A stretch of 64,000 nt of DNA, taken from NCBI GenBank assembly GCA_963728875.1, contig CAVSLJ010000001.1:620001-684000 (forward strand). The letters run 5' to 3'. The notes under the pieces were generated by a model, which was given only the letters and a program-made list of their open reading frames with translations, was not told the DNA's origin and did no database searches. Source of the DNA: DASUPK01 sp963728875 (GTDB lineage Bacteria > Actinomycetota > Thermoleophilia > Solirubrobacterales > 70-9). Each line of letters starts with the position of its first letter. Position 1 is the stretch's first letter. This document shows, piece by piece, positions 42,285-51,034 of the stretch. Position numbers and translations under genes: made by a program.

Positions 42285-43118
42285 CTAGCTGCGTGCGGCT
42301 CGCTTGCTCCAGTAGCGGTCGAGGCCCCACCACTGCTGCTCGGGCGGCACCGCCTGCAACAGCGCCTCGGCGGTCTCCCCGTCGGCCGCCTCGCCCACCT
42401 GCTCGCGGATTCGCTCCTCGAATTGCTCCGAGGAGAGTTGACGCGCCAACTCCCCCTGCTCGTGCAGCCGCTCGCGAACCAGCTCGAAATGCGGCTCCGG
42501 ATCATCGACCGCGTCGAAGTGGGTCAGCCCCAGGCTGTCGGGCCGCCAATCGAGGATCCGCTCGATCGAGTCCTCCCAGAGCTCCAGGTCGATGTCGGGG
42601 GGCGGGGTCGGCGGCATCACGAAACCGCTCGGGGGAATTCGAACCGCGGCCATGTCCCCCACGAAGGCGCGGCCGCTCGGGGGGTGGAAGTAGCTGACGT
42701 GGTGAGACGCGTGCCCCGGCGTGTAGGAGACCTTGAAGCCGAGCACCTCCTCACCGCCGCTCAACGGCTTGAGGTTCTCCTGCGGAACCGGAGCGACCTC
42801 GCCCCAGAGCCGCCCCATCCGATCGCCGTAGAGACGCTCGGCGCTCGCCAGCAGCTTGGACGGGTCCGCGAGATGCCGGGCGCCCTTCTCGTGGACATAG
42901 ACCGGCAGCTCGGGCCAGCGCCTGACGAGGTTGCCCGAGGCCCCGGCGTGATCGAGATGAATGTGGGTGAGCAGCAGCGCTCGTGGCTCCTCGCCGCCGA
43001 TCGCCTCGATCAGGTTCTCGACCGAGCTCGTCGGCCCCGGGTCGATCAGCACGCCGTCGAGCTCCCAGCAGCCGATCACCCGCTCGCGGCCGAGGTGCCG
43101 GACGTCGATCAGCCTCAT
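42285..43118 (-). CDS. Metallo-beta-lactamase-fold hydrolase
   Basis: A 277-residue MBL-fold hydrolase with the HxHxDH metal motif LTHIHLDHAG (H52, H54, D56, H57), the later metal-site stretch YTPGHASHHVSY, and GDMAAVRIPP. The C-terminal helical domain resembles glyoxalase II-like or flavin-less MBLs. Its start overlaps the amine oxidase stop by ATGA, so the two are co-translated. The substrate is unknown. Confidence 0.9.
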   Translation of the reverse strand: MRLIDVRHLGRERVIGCWELDGVLIDPGPTSSVENLIEAIGGEEPRALLLTHIHLDHAGASGNLVRRWPELPVYVHEKGARHLADPSKLLASAERLYGDRMGRLWGEVAPVPQENLKPLSGGEEVLGFKVSYTPGHASHHVSYFHPPSGRAFVGDMAAVRIPPSGFVMPPTPPPDIDLELWEDSIERILDWRPDSLGLTHFDAVDDPEPHFELVRERLHEQGELARQLSSEQFEERIREQVGEAADGETAEALLQAVPPEQQWWGLDRYWSKRAARS

Positions 43119-44521
43119 CCGGGAACTGCGCGCGAGGCCTCGGCGGCGCGGGCCCCGGCCGCCGTCCCCAGAGCCGAGCCCTCGGTGCGCATGACCTCCG
43201 CGGCGGCCCGCTTCCCGGACTGCACGGCGCCGTCGAAGTAGCCCATCCAGCGGATGGCCGTCTCGGTCCCCGCCCAGTGGATCCGGTCGATCGGCTCGCG
43301 TAGCCAGGTGCCGTAGGTGGTCCAGGCGCCCGGGCCGAGGACCCCGGCGTAGCAGCCGCGCGAGTAGGGCTCGGCGCTCCAGTCCTTCTCGACGTAGCCG
43401 CTCGGCTTCGCCGCCCGCGGCCCGAAGATCCGCTCCAGGCCGCCGACCACCGCGTCGCGGCGCTCCGCCTCGGCGACCCGGCCGAGCGCGCGGGCGTCGC
43501 GGCCCTCGAGGAAGCCGAGCACCACGCCCGGCGAGCCGTTGGCGGGGGTGTTGTCGAAGATCACCTGCGCAGGTCCGGGCAGGCTGATGGCCGATCCGGA
43601 GAGGCCGTCCTCGCGCCAGAACGGCTCGTCGTAGATGGTCATGGTCTTGATCACCGACCCCATCGGCATCCGCTGGGTGAGCTGGTCGCGCGGCGCCGGC
43701 AGCGGCGGGTCGTACTCGATCCGCCCGGCGAGGGTCGGCGGCACGGCGACGATCGCGCGCCTGGCCCGCAGCTCGCCGACGACGACGCCGTCCGGCTCCA
43801 CGCGGATCGCCCGGACGGGGGCCGAGAGCCGAACGCGGTCGCCGAGCTCCTCCGCCATCCGCAGCGAGATCAGCTGCGACCCGCCGACTATCCGATCCTG
43901 CTGGGCGCCGCCATCGGTGTCGAGCAGGTCGTCCCACCCTCCCGACGAGGCCGCGTAGAAGAGCACGTGCAGCAGGGAGACCTCGGCCGGTTCGACCGCG
44001 AAGACGGCGCGGCACGCGACCGCTATCGCCTCGCGCGCGGTGCGGGTGCGGGCGGCGCCCCTGATCCAGGTGGCGAAGGTCTGCTCGTCGAGCTCCTCCG
44101 CCTTGGGCGCCTCCCAGGGGGCCTCGGCCGAGACCTTCTTGATCAGGCGCTTCAGCCGGAGATCGGCGCGGCCGTAGTCGGCCATCACCAGCGGGCCGAG
44201 CATCGGGATCGTGCCGCTGTAGCGCTTGACCTTGCCGAGGTCCACCTCGAAGAGGTTCCTGCCGTCGGTATAGGTGGGGTAGGTCGCGAGGCCCAGCTCC
44301 TCGGCGAGCGCCATCACCTCGTGCTGCGTCGGTCCCACCCACTGCCCGCCGAGCTCGACGACGTCCTCGGGGCGCTCTCCGACAGAGTGGTTCAGCGTGC
44401 GCCCGCCGACCCGGTCGCGCGCCTCGAGCACCTGGACGTCGAGACCCGCTCCGGCCAGCTCTCGCGCGGCCGTCAATCCGGCGAGGCCCGCGCCAACCAC
44501 CACGACGTCGCAATCGTGCAT
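43115..44521 (-). CDS. FAD-dependent amine oxidase
   Basis: A 468-residue flavoprotein of the monoamine/polyamine oxidase group. The N-terminal dinucleotide motif is VVVGAGLAGLTAARELAGAG and the GGRTLN stretch binds FAD. The C-terminal HWAGTETAIRWMGYFDGAVQSG (in parts: WAGTET, GYFDGAVQSG) is the flavin-capping motif. It oxidises an amine to an imine with H2O2 release. It is followed by the MBL hydrolase and preceded by an aminotransferase-like gene 18 bases upstream, which suggests a short amine-catabolic operon. Confidence 0.92.
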   Translation of the reverse strand: MHDCDVVVVGAGLAGLTAARELAGAGLDVQVLEARDRVGGRTLNHSVGERPEDVVELGGQWVGPTQHEVMALAEELGLATYPTYTDGRNLFEVDLGKVKRYSGTIPMLGPLVMADYGRADLRLKRLIKKVSAEAPWEAPKAEELDEQTFATWIRGAARTRTAREAIAVACRAVFAVEPAEVSLLHVLFYAASSGGWDDLLDTDGGAQQDRIVGGSQLISLRMAEELGDRVRLSAPVRAIRVEPDGVVVGELRARRAIVAVPPTLAGRIEYDPPLPAPRDQLTQRMPMGSVIKTMTIYDEPFWREDGLSGSAISLPGPAQVIFDNTPANGSPGVVLGFLEGRDARALGRVAEAERRDAVVGGLERIFGPRAAKPSGYVEKDWSAEPYSRGCYAGVLGPGAWTTYGTWLREPIDRIHWAGTETAIRWMGYFDGAVQSGKRAAAEVMRTEGSALGTAAGARAAEASRAVPG

Positions 44522-44539
44522 CGCCGGGAGTATCGCGCC

Positions 44540-45890
44540 TCAGCTTGCGACGAGGAGCTCGCAGGCCTCGGCGAAGCCCTCGGTGTGACGATCGACGTCC
44601 TCCGCCGTGGTCGCCGGGGACATCAGGGCCATGTTGTGAAACGGCGTGATCAGGACGCCGCGGTTCAGCAGGAAGAGATGGAGGTACTCCTCGAGCTCGG
44701 GATCCGAGCCGGCCGCCGCCTGGCCTCCGCTGACCGGTGGCTCCGGGAGGAACCCGTATTCCGCCCGGGCGCCGAGCTGGACCACATGCCAGGGGAGCTC
44801 CTTCGCATCGATCACCTGCCGAACGCCTTCGGTGAAACGCCCGGCCAGCTCGATCATCCGCTCAAAGGCCGCGGCCGTCAGGACCTCGTCGAGCGTGGCG
44901 CGGATCGCGGCCGCCGTCAGGGCGTTGCCCGCCAGGGTGCCGCCGACCCCGCCCGTGTCCTCGTAGTCGGCGTCGAGCTGTCCGCCGATGCGCTCCGCAA
45001 CCTCTTCGCTCATGCCGAACGCCCCGGCGGGCACCCCGCCGGCGATCGCCTTGCCGATGGTGAGCAGGTCGGGCTCCAGGCCGTATGCCTCCGTGTAGCC
45101 ACCCGGTCCCGCGCTGAAGGTGTGCGTCTCGTCGATCAGGAGCAGGGTTCCGGTGGCCCTGGTCAGCTCGCGCAGCGCGTCGTGGAACCCCGGCTCGGGC
45201 AGGACGATCCCGATGTTGGTGAGCGCCGGCTCGGTCATCACGCAGGCGATCTCCTCCTCGCCGAGGACCCGCTCGAGGGTCTCGGCGTCGTTGAACTCGA
45301 CCACCGAGGTGGTCTCCGTCGGATCGACCGGAGGGCCGACGTTGCCGTCTCTCGAGACCGGGCGGCCGTCCGGTCCGACGACGATGAAGCTCTCGTCGAC
45401 CGTGCCGTGGTAGCAGTAGCTGAACACCAGGATCCGGCTGCGGCTGGTGATCTGGCGTGCCATCCGGATCGCGAAGCGGTTGGCGTCCGTCGCGGAGAGG
45501 GTGAGCTGCCACTTGGGCAGGCCGAAGCGGCGGGCGAGCTCGGCGGCGGCCCAGGTCGAGTCCTCGGTGGGGAGCATCAGGGTCGCGCCCTCCGCGTAGC
45601 GCTTGGCGACCGCCGCCGACGTGGCGGCCGGGGCATGGCCGGCCATCGCGCCCGTGTCGCCGAGGCAGAGGTCGACGTAGGTGATCCCGTCCGCATCGGT
45701 GATCCGCGCACCCGCTGCCTCCACCGCGAAGATCGGATGGCCGCCGGGCCAGCGCGACATCCAACTCATCGGGACTCCGTCCAGCAGGTTGACCCGGGCC
45801 TCCTCGAAGAGCGCTCTGAGATCTCGGGTGCCCCGAGGCGAAGCGCTCGCGCTCCTCCTTGATGAGCGAGGTGAGGCGGTCCCGGTCCAT
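44540..45890 (-). CDS. Class III PLP-dependent aminotransferase (GSA-aminomutase-like), frame-interrupted near 45815-45822
   Basis: After correction, a protein of about 449 residues. The PLP lysine lies in LLTIGKAIAGGVPAGAFG, the cofactor-contacting Asp in LLIDETHTFS. The N-terminus (MDRDRLTSLIKEERERFASG) is in one frame and the body, from ALFEEARVNLLDGVPMSWMSR, in the next; dropping one base near TCTCAGAGCG joins them. The start overlaps the upstream membrane-protein stop (TGATG), confirming that the short frame is the true N-terminus. Substrate is unknown; amine-pyruvate or beta-amino acid transamination would fit the neighbouring oxidase. Confidence 0.87.
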
Positions 45891-46273
45891 CAGGACCCCA
45901 ACCGTACGGCCTCCCAGACGATCGCGAGGGTGACGAGGAAGACAGCCGCCTGGAGCAGGTGGGCGCGGGAGTAGCGCAGGTGCACCCCGACGAGGATCAG
46001 CGCCACAGCCACCAGGCTGAGCTTGACGTGCAGCGTGCCGTCGCTCCAGAGGTCGAGATGGCTCGCCATCGCCGCCCCAGTGGCGATCAGGACGCCGAGT
46101 GCGACCAGCGATCCCCAGCCGAAGCGCCGGGCGACGGCGCGGAGCTGATCGCGGTTCTGCTCACCGCGCAGGGCGGGCACGACGGCGGCGGCGAGCAGAA
46201 GCTGGCCGCCGAGGAAGAACGCCATCGCGACCAGGTGCAGGAAGAGGACGGCCTGCCAGAGAGTCGAATCCAC
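45890..46273 (-). CDS. Small four-helix integral membrane protein
   Basis: A 127-residue protein starting at GTG (VDSTLWQAVLFLHLVAMAFF). Four hydrophobic helices cover nearly the whole length. Conserved-looking His residues occur in the first helix and ASHLDLW, reminiscent of CopD/DUF2269-type heme or copper-associated membrane proteins, but I cannot assign it firmly. It is coupled by one base to the aminotransferase gene and diverges from the MFS-MerR unit across a palindrome. Confidence 0.75.
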   Translation of the reverse strand: MDSTLWQAVLFLHLVAMAFFLGGQLLLAAAVVPALRGEQNRDQLRAVARRFGWGSLVALGVLIATGAAMASHLDLWSDGTLHVKLSLVAVALILVGVHLRYSRAHLLQAAVFLVTLAIVWEAVRLGS

Positions 46274-46289
46274 CCCGCTAAGATTAATC

Positions 46290-46305
46290 CTTACGTGAAC
46301 GTAAG
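46290..46305. promoter_or_regulatory. CTTACG-TGAA-CGTAAG inverted repeat, probable MerR-family operator
   Basis: A perfect six-base inverted repeat with four-base spacer. It ends one base before the ATG of the MFS gene and lies 17 bp upstream of the divergent GTG at 46273. The MFS gene is co-translated with a MerR-type regulator, so this is the natural candidate for its binding site. Confidence 0.6.
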
Positions 46306-46306
46306 A

Positions 46307-47812
46307 ATGACCGAGGGGGCGGAGCGCAGCAGGTTCAGGCCGGGTGTCTCTGCCGAACACCACAACTACAAGTGGTGGGCCCTGAGCTGCACCAGCCTCG
46401 GGATGCTGCTGGCGACGATCAACTCGGGAACGCTGATCATCGCCCTGCCCGACCTGGAGCGCTCCCTCGGGACCAGCCTGCTGGAGCTCGTCTGGGTGAT
46501 CCTCGCCTACATGATCAGCTCGACGGTGCTGGTCCTCACCGCCGGGCGCCTCTCCGATCTGTTCGGCCGCAAGAAGGCCTACGTCGGCGGCTTCGTCCTG
46601 TTCACGCTGGCCTCCCTCGGCGCCGGGTTCTCGGGCAGCGGCACCGAGCTGATCCTGTGGCGAATCGTCCAGGGCGTCGGCGCTGCATTCCTGTTCGCGA
46701 ACGCCGCAGCGCTCGTCACCGACGCGTTCCCCAAGGAGCAGCTCGGCCTGGCGATGGGGACGAACACGATGGTCGCCGCGGTCGGCCTGGTGATCGGGCC
46801 CGTCCTGGGAGGCGCCCTGGTGGCGATCTCCTGGCACTGGGTCTTCTGGTTCAACATCCCGCTCGGCGTGGCCGGCGCTGTCTGGGGCGGGCTGATCCTG
46901 CACGAGCTGGCGAAACCCGACAGCCAGCGGGGGCTCGACCTGCTCGGCACCGTCGTCTTCCTCACCGGCCTGACCGGTCTCGTCTACGGCGTCTCGAAGG
47001 GCGGCATCTCAGGATGGAGCGAGCCGATCGTGATCGTCTCGCTCGCCGTCGCCGTCGTGCTGCTGCCGGCCTTCGTGCTGATCGAAAGCCGAACGACCGC
47101 GCCGATGCTCGACCTCTCCATCTTCAAGAACCGGATGTTCTCCGCCGCCACCGGTGCCGCGTTCATCAACGGCCTCTCCCGCTTCGCCCTCCTCTTCATC
47201 TTCGTCTTCTACTTCCAGGGAGTCGAGGGAGACGATCCGATCACGGCCGGCATCAAGCTCTCGCCGATGGCGATCGGGATGCTGATCGCCTCGCCGCTCG
47301 CCGGCATCTGGGCCGACCGCCGCGGCTCTCGCGCCCTCGCCGCGATGGGGATGCTCGTCTCGGCAGTCGCGCTGGCGGCGATGACGACGCTCGAGCAGGG
47401 CAGCCCCTATTGGGAGACCGCGCTCTGGCTCGGGCTCGTCGGCGTCGGCTCGGGAATGTTCAACTCCCCGAACACCGCGGCGATGATGGGTACGGTGCCG
47501 CCGCACCGACGGGGGATCGCCGCGGGCGCGAGGATGATGCTGCAGAACACCGGCGCTGTCCTCTCGATCGCCTTCGTGATCGCCGTCGTGACCGCCGGCG
47601 TCCCGAAGGAGGTCCTCTTCAAGATCTTCTCCGGTCTCGCATCCGGGCTGCCCGCCCACCAGCTCGAGGCGTTCATCTCGAACATGCACACCGCCCTCTG
47701 GGTGCTCGCGGCCACCTCGCTGATCGGCGCGGGCGTCTCGCTGCTTCGGCCGCGCCACGCCACCGAGCCCAAGCCGGCCGCCGTGCCTGCCGGCGAGAGG
47801 GTGGCGGCATGA
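46307..47812 (+). CDS. MFS drug-resistance transporter (DHA2-like)
   Basis: A 501-residue membrane protein with about 14 helices. Motif A-like GRLSDLFGRKKAY and the motif C region GLVIGPVLGGALVAISWHWVFWFNIP (seen as IGPVLGG and WVFWFNIP) mark the family. A GTG at 46295 would add four residues but lies inside the palindrome. The absence of a clear ribosome site suggests leaderless or very short-leader translation. The stop overlaps a MerR regulator gene (ATGA), typical of self-regulated efflux units. Confidence 0.92.
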   Translation: MTEGAERSRFRPGVSAEHHNYKWWALSCTSLGMLLATINSGTLIIALPDLERSLGTSLLELVWVILAYMISSTVLVLTAGRLSDLFGRKKAYVGGFVLFTLASLGAGFSGSGTELILWRIVQGVGAAFLFANAAALVTDAFPKEQLGLAMGTNTMVAAVGLVIGPVLGGALVAISWHWVFWFNIPLGVAGAVWGGLILHELAKPDSQRGLDLLGTVVFLTGLTGLVYGVSKGGISGWSEPIVIVSLAVAVVLLPAFVLIESRTTAPMLDLSIFKNRMFSAATGAAFINGLSRFALLFIFVFYFQGVEGDDPITAGIKLSPMAIGMLIASPLAGIWADRRGSRALAAMGMLVSAVALAAMTTLEQGSPYWETALWLGLVGVGSGMFNSPNTAAMMGTVPPHRRGIAAGARMMLQNTGAVLSIAFVIAVVTAGVPKEVLFKIFSGLASGLPAHQLEAFISNMHTALWVLAATSLIGAGVSLLRPRHATEPKPAAVPAGERVAA

Positions 47813-48273
47813 GCGAGGAGCGCCGCTATCGGATCGGCGACCTGGCCACGCTCACCGAGACCACGCCGAGGACCATTCGCTACTACGAGGAGATCGGCCT
47901 GCTCGCGCCAGGCGAGGCGAGGGAGCCCGGGGCGCACCGGACCTACGGCGAGGAGGATCTCGAGCACCTGCACGAGCTGATCAGGTTGCGGGAGCTGCTC
48001 GGTGTCTCCCTCGAGGAGCTCCGGGAGCTGGTCACGGCCGAGAACGCCCGCGCCACGCTGCGGCGAGAGTGGCGGGCCGGCATCGAGGACCCGGTCCGGC
48101 AGCGAGAGGTGCTCGAGCAGTCGTCCGAGCACATCGACAATCAGCTCTCCCTGCTTCGCAAGCGGCGCAGGGAGATCGATCAGCTGATCGATCAGCTCGA
48201 CGCGAAGAGGCGGCGGGTCCGCGACAGGCTGCGCGGGCTGCGGCGGGGCCGCAGCGGCGCTAAGGCAGGCTGA
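47809..48273 (+). CDS. MerR-family transcriptional regulator
   Basis: A 154-residue regulator. The N-terminal winged helix (YRIGDLATLTETTPRTIRYYEEIGLL, given as RIGDLA and TIRYYEEIGLL) is classical. A C-terminal coiled coil (DNQLSLLRKRRREIDQLIDQ) mediates dimerisation. No cysteine cluster for metals is present, so it more likely senses a drug or lipid. It is co-translated with the MFS gene. Its 3' end overlaps the convergent PhzF-like gene by 14 bases. Confidence 0.92.
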   Translation: MSEERRYRIGDLATLTETTPRTIRYYEEIGLLAPGEAREPGAHRTYGEEDLEHLHELIRLRELLGVSLEELRELVTAENARATLRREWRAGIEDPVRQREVLEQSSEHIDNQLSLLRKRRREIDQLIDQLDAKRRRVRDRLRGLRRGRSGAKAG

Positions 48274-49114
48274 CCTCTCCGTCGATCACGGGGATGACGC
48301 CACCGGAGACCCGGGGGCGGCCATCGGCCATCTCGACCTCGAGCACGCTGGGCCTGCCCATCTCCTCACCCTGGCGAATCAGCAGGCGCTCGGTCCCCAG
48401 GCGCCGGTGGAAGTACGCGCCCAGCGGTCCCGCCGCGGAACCGGTGGCCGGGTCCTCCCCCATCTGCGCCGTTCGCGTGAAGGAGCGAGCCCGGACGGTC
48501 TGGCCGTCGGCGTCCGGCCAGGCCAGGTAGATGACCATCGAGCCGTACGGCTCGGAGAGCTCGTAGATCGTCGAGTAGTCAGGCAACGCGCGCGCGAGCG
48601 CGTCGTGCTCGGCGACGGGCGCCATCACATGCTTCATCCCGGTCGAGACGACCTGTGGGGCGAGCTCGGGATGGGCGTCCTCGGCGTGCAGGCCGACGGC
48701 CGTCATCACCGCGTCGCGGTCGAGCTCCGGGCCGAACTCCGCCTCGTTCTGAAGCATCGACGCCCGCCAGCTCCGATCCTCCCTCCGGACCTCGATCGGC
48801 TGCAGCCCGGCGCGCGTCTCCTGCACGAAGCTCGCCTCGTCGAGCCCCCGCCAGCGAGCCACCGCCACGGCGGTGCCGAGCGACGGGTGCCCGGCGAAGG
48901 GCAGCTCCTCGTGGGGGTCCCAGATCCGGTTGCGGTAGTCGGCGCCGTCCGCGCCGGGCGACTGCACGAAGGTCGTCTCCGAGAGCCGCATCTCCTGCGC
49001 GAGGGCGAGCATGTTCTCGTCGCTTACCCCGTCGGCGTCGGCGACCACGGCCAGGCCGTTGCCGGCCAGGGGCCGCTCGGCGAAGACGTCAAGCCAGCTG
49101 ATTCGGTGAGCCAT
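48260..49114 (-). CDS. PhzF-family isomerase/epimerase-like protein
   Basis: A 284-residue protein of the PhzF/diaminopimelate-epimerase fold. WLDVFAERPLAGNGLAVV at the N-terminus, the catalytic Glu in MRLSETTFVQ, PFAGHPSLGTA and the late EDPATGSAAGPLGAYF are all family motifs. I chose the ATG at 49114; the frame continues upstream without support. Biological substrates of most PhzF-like proteins are unknown, and no phenazine genes are nearby. Confidence 0.9.
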   Translation of the reverse strand: MAHRISWLDVFAERPLAGNGLAVVADADGVSDENMLALAQEMRLSETTFVQSPGADGADYRNRIWDPHEELPFAGHPSLGTAVAVARWRGLDEASFVQETRAGLQPIEVRREDRSWRASMLQNEAEFGPELDRDAVMTAVGLHAEDAHPELAPQVVSTGMKHVMAPVAEHDALARALPDYSTIYELSEPYGSMVIYLAWPDADGQTVRARSFTRTAQMGEDPATGSAAGPLGAYFHRRLGTERLLIRQGEEMGRPSVLEVEMADGRPRVSGGVIPVIDGEVSLP

Positions 49115-49200
49115 GCCCAGATGATGGCGATCGCGCGGGGCGGTCCGACGCCCGGCGTACGGTTTTCGCGGGACGGAAATCCAGACCAAGGGAGCGATAC

Positions 49201-49821
49201 ATGGATGAGAGCTATCCCCTGACCTACTCAGTCGACTATCCGGACCGGGATCTCGACCGGCTGTCGAGCTTCTTCCGGATCTTCACGGTGATCCCCATCG
49301 TGATCGTGCTCGCCACGGTCAACCACTACGTGTTCGGCGGCTACGGCGACCGGGCGACGACCTACGCGGGAGCGGGCGGCGTCCTGTTCCTCGGACCGCT
49401 GCTGATGATCCTTTTCCGCCAGAAGTACCCGCGCTGGTGGTTCGACTGGAACCGGGAGCTGGTCCGCTTCGCGGCCCGCGTCCACACCTATTTCGTGCTG
49501 ATGAGCGACACCTACCCCTCCACGGATGAGCAGCAGTGGGTGAAGCTCGAGATCGAGTACCCGAACGCCGAGACCGACCTCTCCCGCGGCATGCCGCTCG
49601 TGAAGTGGTTCCTCGCGATCCCGCACTACATAGTGCTGTTCTTCCTCGGAATCGGGGCGTTCTTCGCGGTGATCATCGCCTGGTTCGCGATCCTCTTCAC
49701 CGGGCGTTACCCCCAGGGGGTGTTCAACTACGTGGTGGGAGTGCAGCGCTGGGGCCTGCGGGTCGCGGCGTACGCGTTCCTGCTGGTCACCGATAAGTAC
49801 CCGCCCTTCTCGCTCGAGTAA
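49201..49821 (+). CDS. DUF4389-family membrane protein
   Basis: A 206-residue protein with about four hydrophobic helices (near residues 27-45, 55-72, 140-165, 180-197). The repeated YPRWWFDWNREL and FTGRYPQGVFNYVVGVQRW motifs are characteristic of DUF4389 proteins. Their function is unknown; a role in membrane lipid or wall organisation has been speculated. It is transcribed alone and ends at a large bidirectional hairpin. Confidence 0.85.
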   Translation: MDESYPLTYSVDYPDRDLDRLSSFFRIFTVIPIVIVLATVNHYVFGGYGDRATTYAGAGGVLFLGPLLMILFRQKYPRWWFDWNRELVRFAARVHTYFVLMSDTYPSTDEQQWVKLEIEYPNAETDLSRGMPLVKWFLAIPHYIVLFFLGIGAFFAVIIAWFAILFTGRYPQGVFNYVVGVQRWGLRVAAYAFLLVTDKYPPFSLE

Positions 49822-49853
49822 TAAGAATCCGCCCTGCGGGTAACCGCGACTTA

Positions 49854-49907
49854 GGCGCCTCGGAGCGCCGGGCCCGTCCCGGTTCGGGTCCGGCGCTCGG
49901 GGGCGCC
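49854..49907. terminator. Large bidirectional terminator-like hairpin
   Basis: A stem of about 23 pairs with few mismatches. The left arm (49854-49876) begins GGCGCC and contains GAGCGCCGGG; the right arm (49885-49907) ends GGCGCC; the loop is TCCCGGTT. It lies exactly between the convergent DUF4389 and methyltransferase genes. Confidence 0.72.
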
Positions 49908-49908
49908 A

Positions 49909-50568
49909 TTAACGTGCGCGCCGGGCGCGATACAGCGCGAGCGTCCCGAAGACGGTGCGGAGCTCGCCGGTGCGCTCGGCCCCCTCCAGCCCCGCGTCCT
50001 CGAAGATGCGCGGGAGCTCACCGCGCAGGTTGTCCGCGGTGTTCTCGAAGCCGTCGAGCAGCCGGATGCCGAGGAACGCCGCGGCCATCGCCGGGTCGGA
50101 CGGCTTGCCCCAGTCGGCGACGTGCAGCTCCCCGCCCTTGCGAAGGACGCGGGCGATCTCCCGCGCGGTCAGGCGCTTCGGCTCCGGGTCCAGGTGGTGG
50201 AAGAACAGGGTGGAGAGAACCCGGTCGAAGCTTCGGCCCTCGAAGGGCAGCACGGTGGAGAAGCCCTCCCGCAGCGCCAGCTCGACGCCGGCCCGCTCGG
50301 CCTTCTCGCGCGCCTGGCTCAGCATGGCGGGGTCGGCGTCGAGCCCGACCAGCTCCGCTCCGGGCATGCGCTGCTTCACCTGGATCGCCAGCGTGCCGGT
50401 GCCGCAGCCGAGGTCGAGAATGCGCTGTCCGGGTGCCGGCGCCGCCTGCTGGATCAGCAGCTCCTTGAAGCGCCGCTCTCGGGTCGTCAGGCCGACGACC
50501 GGGTCATAGATCCGGGTGAGCGCCGGGAAGCGAAGAGCCGGCAGGTAACCGCGCGGCTCAGTGGGCAT
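49909..50568 (-). CDS. Class I SAM-dependent methyltransferase in a metal-regulated operon
   Basis: A 219-residue methyltransferase: LDLGCGTGTLA motif I, GLDADPAML motif II, and an HHLDPEPKR helix near the active site. There is no cysteine other than that in motif I, so it lacks the Cys triad of arsenite methyltransferase ArsM. I chose the ATG at 50568 (MPTEPRG), overlapping the DUF4396 gene by 11 bases. It is the last gene of a CsoR-type operon. Substrate is unknown. Confidence 0.85.
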   Translation of the reverse strand: MPTEPRGYLPALRFPALTRIYDPVVGLTTRERRFKELLIQQAAPAPGQRILDLGCGTGTLAIQVKQRMPGAELVGLDADPAMLSQAREKAERAGVELALREGFSTVLPFEGRSFDRVLSTLFFHHLDPEPKRLTAREIARVLRKGGELHVADWGKPSDPAMAAAFLGIRLLDGFENTADNLRGELPRIFEDAGLEGAERTGELRTVFGTLALYRARRAR

Positions 50569-51034
50569 GGTGCTGATGGACGACTGCGTGGCCGCGGCCA
50601 CGGGCGATCAGGTGGCGGTTGGCGAGGAAGGCGAACGGATAGGCGACGGCGAACCCGAGCGCGATGCTGCCGTAGAAGAGGGGATCGCCAAGTCCGGCGG
50701 CGAGAGCGCTCGGGATCAGGATCACCGTGAGGTTGTCGATCAGCTCCATGATCGTGATCGAGACCGTGTCGGCGGCCAGGGCCGTCGTGACGATCGTTCG
50801 TGGCGCCAGACGGGCACGGATCAGCGGCAACGAGGTGAGCAGGAAGCCGAAGAAGTAGGCGAGCCCGACGGCCACCGCGATCTGCGCGACGTTGCCCCAG
50901 CCGAAGGCCGTCGCGATCGCCATGCCGGCGACCTCCCCGATGGCGCAGCCGGTCAGGCAGTGCGTCGTCGCCGCGACTGCAAGCCCGTTCAGGTCCGAGC
51001 GATCAGGTGACTGGATCCGGCTGGAGGCTTCCAT
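50558..51034 (-). CDS. DUF4396-family membrane protein
   Basis: A 158-residue protein with about four helices and a His-rich end (HAVVHQHHAH). The THCLTGCAIGEVAGM segment with two cysteines near a His is the DUF4396 hallmark. I start it at the ATG 51034, preceded by GGAAGG. It overlaps the permease gene by 32 bases. The histidine tail and conserved Cys suggest metal handling, which is inference. Confidence 0.82.
   Translation of the reverse strand: MEASSRIQSPDRSDLNGLAVAATTHCLTGCAIGEVAGMAIATAFGWGNVAQIAVAVGLAYFFGFLLTSLPLIRARLAPRTIVTTALAADTVSITIMELIDNLTVILIPSALAAGLGDPLFYGSIALGFAVAYPFAFLANRHLIARGRGHAVVHQHHAH

Noticed and set aside
43967..45862. 631-residue plus-strand open frame
   Set aside because: Antisense to the amine oxidase and aminotransferase genes, both of which have clear motifs; no motif in the shadow.
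46372..48273. Apparent 633-residue fusion ending in a MerR regulator
   Set aside because: The first two-thirds are an out-of-frame reading of the MFS gene; the real MerR start overlaps the MFS stop by ATGA.
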